Assembly (NCBI GenBank): GCA_019264505.1
Contig: JAHUZY010000197.1
Location: 1 to 11,324 of the forward strand
Origin: Phenylobacterium sp.
GTDB taxonomy: Bacteria > Pseudomonadota > Alphaproteobacteria > Caulobacterales > Caulobacteraceae
Length of the DNA: 11,324 nucleotides
Direction of reading: 5' to 3'
Made by a program: the position numbers and the translations under genes. Shown here one piece after another: positions 1 to 7,700 of this stretch. Below the pieces are notes generated by a model. It had not been told where the DNA came from, ran no database searches, and saw nothing but the letters and a program-made list of their open reading frames with translations. The first letter of the stretch is position 1, and every line of letters begins with the position of its first letter.

Positions 1-1
1 G

Positions 2-55
2 CACCCGTTCGTCCACTATCTTCAGGCGGGTCGCCAGGAGGGAAGGGCCGCCCGG
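2..55 (+). repeat. Partial copy of the ~37-aa HY-G-EGR protein repeat
   Basis: The translation at the left edge (HPFVHYLQAGRQEGRAAR) aligns with the second half of the repeat units in the protein encoded at 2418-3641, for example NPLVHYVTFGWRLGLSP and PLLHYVVSGAREGRRP. More copies probably lie upstream of the window. It shows that the module is fused to a glycosyltransferase as well as occurring in a stand-alone protein. Confidence 0.7.
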
Positions 56-1378
56 CTGGACCTGGGGTTCCGCTACAAGATCATCGCCGCCCTTCAGCCC
101 CTGGAGGCGCGGATCGAGGCCCGTGAGCATTTCGACGAACGGGTCGAACCCGGCGACGCCGAGGCGCTGGCCGCCCTTTTGGCGCAGTCGCGATCCGGGC
201 TCGCCGACCTGCATCTGACCTTCAGCCACGATGACTACGCCGCCAATCTCGGCGGGGTGCAGCTCTGCCTGCAGCGGGAGGCCGCCGCGGCGGCCGTCAC
301 GGGTCGCGATCACCTGCACGTCTATCCGCTCAACCACAGGCCGATGCTGCGTCGCCCAGGCCATGCCGAGCCTGTGGGTCTGGTCTGGAATGGGGTCAAC
401 GCCGGGGCGTTCAGCGTCCCCACCCTGGTGGAAGGTCTGGAGGCCGCCCTGGCCGAGGTTGCGCCGGGCCGCCGCAGTCTGGCGGTGCACAGCCTGCTGG
501 GTCACTCGGTCAGCGACGTCCTGGCCATCGCCCGGTCGGCGGGGCTGAACGAGGGCTGGTTCTGGGTCCACGACTTCGCCAGCGCCTGCGCCAGCTATCA
601 CCTGTTGCGCAATGACGTGGCCGACTGTGGCGCGCCGCCCGTGGGCAGCGCCGCCTGCGGTGTCTGTATCTATAACGACCATCGGCAGTTCCATCTGGAC
701 GAGCATGAGCGCCTGTTCCGCGCCCTCAGCCTGTCGGTGGCCGCGCCCAGCCAGGCGGCCCTGGACACCTGGCGGCGGGGCGCCGGGCATCCGGCGAAGC
801 AGACCATCGTGGCGCCCCTGGCCAGACTGGTCCCCCGATCCGCAGCCGGGACGAGCGCGGGCGCTGGCGAGGCCCGCCCCTTCCGCCTGGCCTTCCCGGG
901 CCTGCCGAGCCCGTTGAAGGGCTGGCCGGTGTTCCGCGACCTGGTGCTGAAATACGCGGAGGATCCGCGCTATGAGTTCCTGCATCTGGCCCGCGATCCC
1001 GCCGCCGGCCTGCCGCTGACCTTCCACTCGGTGACGGTCACCGAGGATCAGCCCCAGGCGATGCAAGGCGCCCTGGAGGCCCTTGAGGTGGATGCCGTCA
1101 TGATCTGGTCCCTGTGCCGTGAGACCTTTTCCTTCACCACCCACGAGGCCGCCGCCGCCGGCGCCGCCATCCTGACCGGACCCGACAGCGGCAATGTCGC
1201 GGCCTTTGTCGAGTCCACGGGCCTGGGGGAAGTGATCGCCAATGAGGCGGCCCTGTTTGACCTGTTCGAAACGGGCGAGATCACCCGGCTGGCCCGCGCC
1301 CGTCGGACCCCGACCCTGGCCGACCTCGCCTACAGCCGCCTGACCATCGACCTGCTCGACGGGGAGGTCGCCCGATGA
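2..1378 (+). CDS. GT-B-fold glycosyltransferase with an N-terminal HY-G-EGR repeat (5' end cut by window)
   Basis: The frame is open from the first bases of the window, so the true start lies upstream; the TTG at 179 is only an internal codon. Residues are numbered from the window edge. Residues 1-17 are the tail of a ~37-residue repeat (HPFVHY, then GRQEGR), the same module found in the gene at 2418. A helical linker to about residue 65 follows, then a glycosyltransferase domain. Its C-terminal half has a GLPSPLKGW stretch (about 300-308), which fits the GT-B phosphate-binding loop, and an E-x7-E motif (E374/E382, in RETFSFTTHEAAAAG) typical of GT4-like retaining enzymes. The donor and acceptor cannot be read from sequence; a sugar-nucleotide donor and a surface polysaccharide product are inferred. 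Four cysteines (196, 209, 219, 222) cluster in the first half. The gene overlaps the next by ATGA, so the two are translationally coupled. Glycosyltransferase class is fairly sure; specificity is unknown. Confidence 0.85.
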   Translation, partial: HPFVHYLQAGRQEGRAARLDLGFRYKIIAALQPLEARIEAREHFDERVEPGDAEALAALLAQSRSGLADLHLTFSHDDYAANLGGVQLCLQREAAAAAVTGRDHLHVYPLNHRPMLRRPGHAEPVGLVWNGVNAGAFSVPTLVEGLEAALAEVAPGRRSLAVHSLLGHSVSDVLAIARSAGLNEGWFWVHDFASACASYHLLRNDVADCGAPPVGSAACGVCIYNDHRQFHLDEHERLFRALSLSVAAPSQAALDTWRRGAGHPAKQTIVAPLARLVPRSAAGTSAGAGEARPFRLAFPGLPSPLKGWPVFRDLVLKYAEDPRYEFLHLARDPAAGLPLTFHSVTVTEDQPQAMQGALEALEVDAVMIWSLCRETFSFTTHEAAAAGAAILTGPDSGNVAAFVESTGLGEVIANEAALFDLFETGEITRLARARRTPTLADLAYSRLTIDLLDGEVAR

Positions 1379-2421
1379 AGGTGCTCTGCTATTCCAGCTT
1401 CACCTTCTCCTATCTGAACCGGGCGCGGGTGCTCTATTCGACCCTGCGGCGCTTCCATCCGGACTGGGAGCTGGTGGCCCTGATCACCGATGAGCCCCCC
1501 GAGGGGTTCGCCTTCGATCCCGCCGACGAACCCTTTGACCGGGTGGTGTGGGCCAAGGACCTGGGGATCGAGCCCTTCCGCAACTGGCTGTTCCGCCACG
1601 ACGTGGTCGAGGTCTGCACCGCGGTGAAGGGTCCCTTCCTGCACCAGGCCTGCGCCCAGGCCGACATCGCCATCTATCTCGATCCCGACACCGCGCTGCT
1701 CGCGCCGCTTGATCCCCTGATCGAGATGCTGGGGGAGCATCAGATCCTGCTCACCCCCCATCTGATCGACCCGAACACAGAGCGGACGGCGATTCTCGAC
1801 AACGACCTGTCGGCCTCGCGCACCGGCATCTTCAACCTGGGCTTCGTGGCCATCCGCACTACGGGCGAGGGCGCGCGCTTCGCCAAGTGGTGGAACGATC
1901 GCCTCCTGGAATACTGCTATGACGACATGCCCAAGGGCCTGTTTGTCGACCAGCGGTGGTGCGACCACGTCCCGGCCCTGTTCGACGGGGTCAAGGTGGT
2001 GCGAGATCCGGGCTACAATGTCGCCAGCTGGAACCTGTCCCAGCGTCGGGTGGCCATCGGCAAGGACGGGGAGATCACCGTCAATGGCGCCCCGTTACGC
2101 TTCTGGCACTTCACCAAGCTGGGGCCGACGGGCGACCTGATGACCAAGAAATACGCCGGCGACAACTTCGAGGTCTATGAGATCTGGAACTGGTACAAGC
2201 GCCAGGTGGCCCAGACGACCGACCCGGCCATTCCGGCGCGTTACTGGGCCTATGGCGCCTTCGCCGACGGAACGCCGATCGAAAAGGCCCACCGGGTCCA
2301 GTGGCGCGAGAGCCCCGACCTCCAGGCCCATTTCGAAGACCCCTTCGCCGCAGGGTCCGGCAGCTATCTCGAATGGCTGGCCGCCCAGGGCCGCGCGACG
2401 CCGGTGGGAGCGGCCGCATGA
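1375..2421 (+). CDS. GT-A-type glycosyltransferase with DPD motif
   Basis: 348 residues, complete. The ATG at 1375 overlaps the upstream stop (ATGA) and has a good Shine-Dalgarno sequence, GGGGAGG at 1361-1367, seven bases ahead. The start MKVLCYSSFTFSYLNRARVLYSTL looks like the first beta strand and helix of a nucleotide-sugar-binding fold. YLDPDTALL at 101-109 contains a DxD-type motif (D103-P-D105), which in GT-A enzymes holds the metal and sugar nucleotide. Further features typical of GT8-like/nucleotide-diphospho-sugar transferases are GIFNLGFVAIR (151-161), an FVDQRW segment (190-195) and a late WHF (244-246) near the expected base or metal site. No signal peptide or membrane span is seen, so it is probably cytoplasmic or peripheral. 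Its position between another glycosyltransferase and the repeat protein suggests surface polysaccharide assembly. The transferred sugar cannot be inferred. Confidence 0.82.
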   Translation: MKVLCYSSFTFSYLNRARVLYSTLRRFHPDWELVALITDEPPEGFAFDPADEPFDRVVWAKDLGIEPFRNWLFRHDVVEVCTAVKGPFLHQACAQADIAIYLDPDTALLAPLDPLIEMLGEHQILLTPHLIDPNTERTAILDNDLSASRTGIFNLGFVAIRTTGEGARFAKWWNDRLLEYCYDDMPKGLFVDQRWCDHVPALFDGVKVVRDPGYNVASWNLSQRRVAIGKDGEITVNGAPLRFWHFTKLGPTGDLMTKKYAGDNFEVYEIWNWYKRQVAQTTDPAIPARYWAYGAFADGTPIEKAHRVQWRESPDLQAHFEDPFAAGSGSYLEWLAAQGRATPVGAAA

Positions 2422-3641
2422 CCTTGCCTTCGCCCGAGCCTGTAGAGGCCCCCCATCCCCTCCTCGCCAAGATCGAACGCCTGGCCGAGCGCCACCTCAG
2501 GCTCGAGGCCGCCCGACTGGACGCCGAGGCCGAGACCGCCCAGACCCGCTCGCGGCTGACCCTGGCGCTTCTGCAGGCGCTGCAGGGTCGGGCTGTCGCC
2601 GAGCGCGCCCTGCGCGATCACCGGATCAGCCAGCACCGCCGGGCCGCGCCCCGGTCGCAGAGGCGACACAACCGAATCTCCAAGGCGCTGGACAAGGTCC
2701 TCGTGCGGTTGGGAACCCCTGGCCGGATTGCGGTCATCCTGCGGTCTGGCCTGTGGGCGCGTCAGCCGGGGGAAGGGTGGCTCAGCGCCGCCCGCGCGGT
2801 GCGGGCCTATGTCGCCGCGGGCGCAGCGGCGGACGCGCAGCCGCCAGCCCTGGTGGATCAGGCCTATTACCTCGAAACCTATCCGGACCTGGCCGGCGCG
2901 GCTGCGCCCCTGCTGCACTATGTGGTCAGCGGCGCTCGCGAGGGCCGGCGGCCGCATCCCCTCTTCGACCCCGCCGACTACGCGGCGCGCAACGCGCCGG
3001 CCCTGGCGGCCTGCGGTCTTGCGCCCCTGGAGCACTTCGTCCGGCTTGGCGCCGCCGAGGGGCGGGACCCGCACCCCCTGTTCGATGTCGACTGGTATCT
3101 GGGCCAGGACGCCGAACTCGCCGCCAGCGGGGCCAATCCGCTCGTCCACTACGTGACTTTCGGCTGGCGCCTGGGGCTCAGCCCCCATCCGCTGTTCGCC
3201 CCGGACTTCTATCTGGCGCAGTTGCCCCTCGCCGAGCGCGAGGGTCCCCCGCTCATGCACTATGTGACCCAGGGCTGGCGTCGGGGCCTGAAGCCCCATC
3301 CCCTCTTTGACCCGGCTTGGTATCTGCGCCAGGCGCCGGACGTGGCGGCCCGGGGGATCGAACCCCTGTCGCACTTCCTCCGGGAGGGCGCGGCCATGGG
3401 CCTGGACCCCAGCGGCTGGTTCTCCTGCGCCGCCCACCGGCAGGCCCGTGGCGCGCAACTGGACGAGGGCGCCAACCCCCTGACGGACTATCTGACCGGG
3501 GGCGCCTGGGCGATCAGCGCCGGTGCGCCGGGCTTTGCGCCCGCGGCCTATCTGGCGGCCAACCCCGAGCTGGTGGAGAGCGGCCTGACGCCTCTGGAGC
3601 ACTGGGCCCGCCGCAGCCAGAGCTCAGCCTCAAACCCCTGA
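2418..3641 (+). CDS. Coiled-coil protein with ~6.5 tandem HY-G-EGR repeats, function unknown
   Basis: 407 residues from the ATG at 2418, which overlaps the previous stop (ATGA) and is preceded by GGGAG at 2406-2410. A longer reading from GTG 2301 would run deep into the upstream gene and is unlikely. Residues 14-66 form a probable coiled coil, followed by an Arg-rich segment (63-86) and a spacer. Residues 144-398 hold tandem units of 36-39 residues with the pattern: aromatic-L start, acidic/Ala-rich helix, PL-x-H-Y/F, G-x-x-x-G-R/L, P-HPLFD. Units begin near 147, 184, 222, 260, 297, 336 (degenerate) and 373 (incomplete). No catalytic motif, signal peptide or membrane span is seen. Similar repeats are known to me from alphaproteobacterial glycosyltransferases and some secreted RTX proteins, without a clear function. 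A scaffold or glycan-binding role for the glycosyltransferases encoded just upstream is inference. The 3' end overlaps the convergent gene by 12 bp. Confidence 0.85.
   Translation: MTLPSPEPVEAPHPLLAKIERLAERHLRLEAARLDAEAETAQTRSRLTLALLQALQGRAVAERALRDHRISQHRRAAPRSQRRHNRISKALDKVLVRLGTPGRIAVILRSGLWARQPGEGWLSAARAVRAYVAAGAAADAQPPALVDQAYYLETYPDLAGAAAPLLHYVVSGAREGRRPHPLFDPADYAARNAPALAACGLAPLEHFVRLGAAEGRDPHPLFDVDWYLGQDAELAASGANPLVHYVTFGWRLGLSPHPLFAPDFYLAQLPLAEREGPPLMHYVTQGWRRGLKPHPLFDPAWYLRQAPDVAARGIEPLSHFLREGAAMGLDPSGWFSCAAHRQARGAQLDEGANPLTDYLTGGAWAISAGAPGFAPAAYLAANPELVESGLTPLEHWARRSQSSASNP
2847..3611 (+). repeat. Tandem ~37-aa protein repeats (about 6.5 units)
   Basis: Clear landmarks recur: LLHYVV, LEHFVR, LVHYVT, LMHYVT, LSHFLR, LTDYLT and LEHWAR, each 36-39 residues apart, and PHPLFD or a variant between them at four unit boundaries. 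The first four units are best conserved. The sixth has lost the His and the PHPLF joint, and the last is cut short by the stop codon. At DNA level the copies are diverged, so this is an old protein repeat and not a recent DNA duplication. Confidence 0.85.
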
Positions 3642-4424
3642 GGCGACGGCCTCTTCGACCCCCAGCGCCGCCAGGGCCAGGCTGATGTCCTGGTAGTAGG
3701 CCGGCACATAGTGGAAGGGGCTGAGCCCCCACCGATGGTCGGGATCGGCCAGCCGGTGTTCGGGCCTGGCCCGCACCACCTGCGCCTGCGGCAGGCTGGC
3801 CAGGAAGTGCGCCTCATACTGGGCCAGCATCCGATTGTGGCCGGCTAGGTCCGCCGGCCGGCCGTCCCAGATATGCGGATGGCCTTGCAGGGGAATCGAC
3901 CCGCCCCCGGGGACGGCCTGGCGCTCGGCCCATTGGGCGGAGTGCAGGATCAGCGTCGCCTCCCGAAGAACGGTCATGCGCAGCAGTTCGGCCAGATCGA
4001 CCACAGCCTGCCGCCACACCTGGCTGGCAGCGGCCGACAGGCGGGGGATGGCCTGGGGCGCGGCCAGGGCCGGCTGCTGCAGATAGCCGCCGGTCTCCAG
4101 CTCGAAGCTGTGGGTCACCAGGGCGCCGGAGGGCAGGCGGAGGAGGTCGAAACGCTCGTCGATGAAGTCGAAGATCAGATGGGTCGGCCGATGGGCGATC
4201 AGCTGGGCCAGACCCGTCTTCATCAGGTCGGCCTCCACCGCCATGTGCTGATAGCGGGTCAGGCCCTCCGGCGGGTTGGGCTGCGCGCGGTAGCCGGGCG
4301 CCGGCGAGGACAGCAGACTCGGCAGGCTGCTGCGGGACACATAGAGCAGGTCCCGGGGGGCCGCCTCCCGCAGGGGCCAAAGATCCCGGGTGATACAGCT
4401 TCCAACGATGGCGATCCTGGCCAT
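3630..4424 (-). CDS. DUF6270-like protein with GSC (SGNH-like) N-terminus
   Basis: 264 residues, on the opposite strand to all other genes here. The ATG at 4424 has GGAAGGA (plus-strand 4428-4434) close upstream. The N-terminus MARIAIVGSCITRD places a GSC at residues 8-10 right after the first beta strand, as in DUF6270 and the related GSCFA proteins, which resemble SGNH/GDSL esterases or acyltransferases. Near the C-terminus, DHRWGLSPFHYVPAYY (229-244) has Asp and His residues that could complete a Ser-His-Asp-type site with S9. Also visible are FDFIDERFDLL (85-95) and HPHIWDG (182-188). No signal peptide is seen. Such proteins often sit in polysaccharide clusters, so adding or removing an acyl group on the glycan is a possible role, but this is inference. 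The tail-to-tail 12-bp overlap with the repeat gene leaves no room for an intergenic terminator. Family call from memory of the motif pattern, moderately sure. Confidence 0.75.
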   Translation of the reverse strand: MARIAIVGSCITRDLWPLREAAPRDLLYVSRSSLPSLLSSPAPGYRAQPNPPEGLTRYQHMAVEADLMKTGLAQLIAHRPTHLIFDFIDERFDLLRLPSGALVTHSFELETGGYLQQPALAAPQAIPRLSAAASQVWRQAVVDLAELLRMTVLREATLILHSAQWAERQAVPGGGSIPLQGHPHIWDGRPADLAGHNRMLAQYEAHFLASLPQAQVVRARPEHRLADPDHRWGLSPFHYVPAYYQDISLALAALGVEEAVASGV

Positions 4425-4577
4425 GAATCCTTCCGCGGGACGGTTTCAACCCTGGCCTTAGCATGTTCGCCGCATAAGGGCCCCGCCATTGACTCGCCCG
4501 GCGAGCCTCGTCATGTGTCGCGGCCTCAATCGCTCCAGGCCCGTGGGGCGGCCAGGCTCCGACGGACGCCCGTACGC
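4425..4577. promoter_or_regulatory. Divergent intergenic region, promoters for DUF6270-like gene and exporter operon
   Basis: 153 bp lie between two start codons facing away from each other, so promoters for both directions should be here. On the + strand TTGACTC at 4489-4495 resembles the alphaproteobacterial -35 element, but no convincing -10 follows, so the promoter is not resolved. Two GANTC sites, GAATC at 4425-4429 and GACTC at 4491-4495, are potential CcrM methylation sites. No operator palindrome was recognised. Confidence 0.45.
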
Positions 4578-6308
4578 ATGAAGCTCCTCAATCCGTTCGC
4601 GTCCCTGCCAGACAACCTGCTGACGCGGGCGCTCAAGGACGGGACCACGCCGCTGGCCTTCGCGGGCGGGTTCAGCCTGATCAGCAACCTGCTTTACCTG
4701 GCCCTGCCGCTCTACACCTTCCAGATCTATGGACGGGTGCTGGCCAGCTACAGCATCTCCACCCTGGTGGTCCTGACCGTCGGCGCCCTGCTGGTCTTCG
4801 TGGTCTCGGGCGTCATCGACGAGCTGCGCACCCGGGTGCTGATCAACTATGGCATCGCCCTGGACCAGAAGGTGTCGAGCCACGTGTTCGCCGCCCTGTT
4901 CGAGGCCGAGACCCGCGGCCAGGGGCATGGGGGCGCCCAGGCCCTGCGCGACCTCGACAGCTTCCGCCAGCTGCTCACCGGCGCGGTGTTCGCCGCCATT
5001 TTCGACCTGCCCTGGATGCCGATCTTCATCGGCATTCTGTTCGTCATCGATCCGGCAGTCGGGTTCATCACCCTGTTCGGCGCCTTCGCCCTGTTCGGCC
5101 TGGCCCTGCTGCAGGACCGCCTGTCGCGGCCCCCTCTGCAGGAGGCCAACGAGGCCAGCCTGAAGAGCTACGCCTTCACCGACGCCGCCCTGCGCAATGG
5201 CGAGGTGGTCCGCGCCATGGGCATGCTGCAGGCCCTGGGCTCGCGCTGGTCGGCCTATCGCGCGCGCTCGATCGAGCGCGGCGCCTGGGCTTCCCAGCGG
5301 GCCAGCGTCATGGGCAACGCCACCAAGTTCACCCGCATGCTCATCCAGATCCTGGTGATCGGGGTCGGGGCCTATCTGGTGGTGATCGGCAAGATCGGGC
5401 CGGCCATGCTGTTCGCCAACATGATCCTGGCCAGCCGCGCCCTTCAGCCCATCGAGAAGTTGGTCGGCGCCTGGGACGGCATCGTCAACGGCGGGCGGGC
5501 CTATGACCGGCTGAACAAGGCGCTGGAGACCTACAAGCCGGCCGCCGCCACCACCACCCTGCCGCGGCCGCTTGGCCAGCTGAGCATCGAGGGGGTCAAC
5601 TTCGCCCCGCCCGGCGCCGAGCGCTACGTCCTCCAGGGGCTGAACTTCAAGATCGAGCCCGGCGAGATGCTGGGGATCATCGGCCCCTCGGGCGCCGGCA
5701 AATCGACCCTGGCCCGGCTGCTGGTCGGGGTCTGGCGGCCCAATATCGGCCATGTCCGCCTCGACGGCGCCGACGTCTTCTCTTGGAACCGCGCGGAGTT
5801 TGGCCGGCATGTGGGCTATCTGCCCCAGGACACCGAGCTGTTCGCCGGCACCCTGCGGGACAATATCGCCCGCTTCCTGCCCGACATCACCGATGACCAG
5901 GTTGTGGCCGCCGCCACCCTGGCCGACGTCCACAGCCTGATCCTGCGCCTGCCCAAGGCCTATGAGACTGAGCTGACCGACGGCGGCTATCTGCTGTCGG
6001 CCGGCCAGCGCCAGCGGGTGGGTCTGGCCCGGGCCCTGCTGGGCGAGCCTCGCCTGCTGGTCCTGGACGAACCCAACGCCAGCCTGGACGCCGAGGGGGA
6101 GGACGCCCTGATGCGGGTGATCGACACCCTGAAGGCCAAGGGCGTGACCATCGTGGTGGTCTCCCACAAGCCCAATATCCTGCGCTCGGCCGACAAGATG
6201 CTTGTCCTGCGGGACGGCCGGATGGAGCTGTTTGGTCCCAAGGATGCGGTGATGGCGCGCTTCACCCAGCCGTCCGCCCCCGCGCGACCCGTCGAGGCTG
6301 GTCAATGA
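4578..6308 (+). CDS. Type I secretion ABC exporter, PrtD/RsaD type (permease-ATPase)
   Basis: 576 residues, the usual length for PrtD-type exporters. It would energise passage of an unfolded RTX substrate from the cytoplasm, with HlyD and an outer-membrane channel. The N-terminal half has hydrophobic membrane segments around 26-50, 62-80, 134-156, 160-178 and 254-282. The ATPase half is complete: Walker A GPSGAGKS (369-376), Q-loop in YLPQD (414-418), signature LSAGQRQR (473-480), Walker B LLVLDEP (493-499) and H-loop H530. There is no C39 peptidase domain, which fits a substrate with an uncleaved C-terminal signal. The start chosen is ATG 4578, giving the normal MKLLNPF-type N-terminus, though its Shine-Dalgarno is weak; in-frame GTG 4515 would add 21 residues. 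It overlaps the HlyD gene by ATGA. The likely cargo is the RTX protein encoded at 7916. Family very sure; substrate by proximity. Confidence 0.95.
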   Translation: MKLLNPFASLPDNLLTRALKDGTTPLAFAGGFSLISNLLYLALPLYTFQIYGRVLASYSISTLVVLTVGALLVFVVSGVIDELRTRVLINYGIALDQKVSSHVFAALFEAETRGQGHGGAQALRDLDSFRQLLTGAVFAAIFDLPWMPIFIGILFVIDPAVGFITLFGAFALFGLALLQDRLSRPPLQEANEASLKSYAFTDAALRNGEVVRAMGMLQALGSRWSAYRARSIERGAWASQRASVMGNATKFTRMLIQILVIGVGAYLVVIGKIGPAMLFANMILASRALQPIEKLVGAWDGIVNGGRAYDRLNKALETYKPAAATTTLPRPLGQLSIEGVNFAPPGAERYVLQGLNFKIEPGEMLGIIGPSGAGKSTLARLLVGVWRPNIGHVRLDGADVFSWNRAEFGRHVGYLPQDTELFAGTLRDNIARFLPDITDDQVVAAATLADVHSLILRLPKAYETELTDGGYLLSAGQRQRVGLARALLGEPRLLVLDEPNASLDAEGEDALMRVIDTLKAKGVTIVVVSHKPNILRSADKMLVLRDGRMELFGPKDAVMARFTQPSAPARPVEAGQ

Positions 6309-7687
6309 AGTTCGACCTGGAGCCCATCAAGCGCATCATGGGGCCGGTTCGCCCCCTCGATCCGCGTTTCGACGTCAGTGAGGCCGGCCCCGACCGGACC
6401 CTGGACAAGCGCATGTGGCGGCCGATCCTCATCGGCTGCGTCGTGGTCGGCGTCTTCGTGTTCGGCATACTCATCTGGGCCGGCTTCGCCCAGATCAGTT
6501 CGGCCACATCGGCGCCCGCCGAGGTGCGTGTCGAGGCCAGCCGCAAGACCCTGCGCCACCGCGAGGGCGGGGTGGTGTCCGAGATCCTGGTCCGCGAGGG
6601 CCAGCGAGTGGCCGCCGGCGCGCCCCTGCTGCGATTCGATTCGGTCCAGGCCGCCGCCGCCGTGGACGTGCTCCAGAATCAGTACGACGCGGTCCTCGCC
6701 CAGAGCGCCCGCTTCACCGCCGAATCGGTGGGCGCCCGCACGCTGGTCCTGCCGCCGGAGCTCACCGACCGCATGGCCGACCCGCGGGTGGCGGGTCTGA
6801 TCCGCGACCAGCAGCTGCTGTTCAATTCCCGCCTGCAGTTCTTCGTCAGCCAGGAAGGGGTGCTGGGTCAGCGCATCGACCAGCTCGCCACCCAGATGGT
6901 CGGCGTTCAGGCCCAGCTGGACTCCATCGACGAACAGCTGGCCCTGACCCGCGAGGAGCTGGCCGGCTATCAGACCCTCTATGAAAAGGGCTACGCGCCC
7001 AAGACCCTGATTCTGCGCTATGAGCGCAGCCTGTCGGAACTGGGCGGTCGCCGCGGGGCCCTGACGTCGGAGCTCAACCGCCTTCGCCAGGCGCAGGGCG
7101 AGGCGCGGCTGCAGCTGACCACCCTGCGCAATCAGAGAATCAGCGAGGCCGCCGAGGGGCTGCGCCAGATGCAGACCCAGCTTTCGGATGTCGGTCCCCG
7201 GCTGACGGCGGCCCAGCAGGTGCTGGCCCGGACCACAGTCGCCTCACCCGTGGACGGCTACGTCCTTAACCTTACCCAGTTCACCGTGGGCGGCGTCGTC
7301 ACCCCAGGCGAGCTGCTGATGGATGTGGTCCCGGCTGACGCGCCGCTGATCGTCCATGCCCGGATCGCCCCGCAGGATATCGACAGCGTCACCGTCGGCC
7401 AGGAGGCCCGGGTGGAGATCACCGCCTTCGCTCAGCGCGCCAAGCCGCTGGACGCGACGGTCACCAGCGTATCAGCCGACCGGCTGGTGGATGCCCAGAC
7501 CGGCGCGACCTACTTCCTGGCGGAATTGCGTATAGATCCAGCCGATCTGGCCAAATTGCCCGAGGGCGCCAGCCTGTCGCCGGGCATGCCCGGCCGGGCC
7601 ATGATCGTCACCGGCCGCCGCTCGGTCCTCGACTATATGATCAGCCCCCTGACCGACACGTTCGATGGGGCGCTGCGCGAGGAATAG
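6305..7687 (+). CDS. HlyD-family periplasmic adaptor of type I secretion (RsaE/PrtE-like)
   Basis: 460 residues. ATG 6305 overlaps the exporter stop (ATGA) with GAGG at 6294-6297 upstream. The protein is the membrane fusion component that bridges the inner-membrane ABC exporter and the TolC-like channel. In order: a short cytoplasmic N-terminus; one membrane span at about 41-60; the first half of the lipoyl/barrel-sandwich domain, HREGGVVSEILVREGQRV (85-102) and LLRFDS (108-113); long Gln/Leu/Ala-rich helices of a coiled-coil hairpin (about 115-310); the second lipoyl half, TVASPVDGYVLNL (311-323); a beta-barrel domain; and the family's C-terminal tail, YMISPLTDTFDGALREE. No frameshift or missing part is seen. 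The outer-membrane partner is not encoded in the window and presumably lies elsewhere, so the system cannot be shown complete here. Confidence 0.95.
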   Translation: MKFDLEPIKRIMGPVRPLDPRFDVSEAGPDRTLDKRMWRPILIGCVVVGVFVFGILIWAGFAQISSATSAPAEVRVEASRKTLRHREGGVVSEILVREGQRVAAGAPLLRFDSVQAAAAVDVLQNQYDAVLAQSARFTAESVGARTLVLPPELTDRMADPRVAGLIRDQQLLFNSRLQFFVSQEGVLGQRIDQLATQMVGVQAQLDSIDEQLALTREELAGYQTLYEKGYAPKTLILRYERSLSELGGRRGALTSELNRLRQAQGEARLQLTTLRNQRISEAAEGLRQMQTQLSDVGPRLTAAQQVLARTTVASPVDGYVLNLTQFTVGGVVTPGELLMDVVPADAPLIVHARIAPQDIDSVTVGQEARVEITAFAQRAKPLDATVTSVSADRLVDAQTGATYFLAELRIDPADLAKLPEGASLSPGMPGRAMIVTGRRSVLDYMISPLTDTFDGALREE

Positions 7688-7700
7688 TTCGCCAGAGGGC

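Noticed and set aside
2301..2417. GTG 2301 as start of the repeat protein
   Set aside because: It lies inside the upstream glycosyltransferase; the added Arg/Pro-rich 39 residues look like a shadow, and ATG 2418 has a Shine-Dalgarno and ATGA overlap.
2364..3602. Minus-strand open frame of 412 codons opposite the repeat protein
   Set aside because: Shadow of the plus-strand gene, which shows clear protein repeats and translational coupling; the antisense reading has no recognisable domain.
3873..4577. Upstream extension of the ABC exporter frame to 3873
   Set aside because: It would run through the divergent DUF6270-like gene and add 235 residues not found in PrtD-type exporters; ATG 4578 gives the normal length.
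4458..6305. Minus-strand open frame of 615 codons opposite the ABC exporter
   Set aside because: High-GC shadow frame; the translation is low-complexity Gln/Gly/Asp-rich with no domain, while the plus strand has all ABC motifs.
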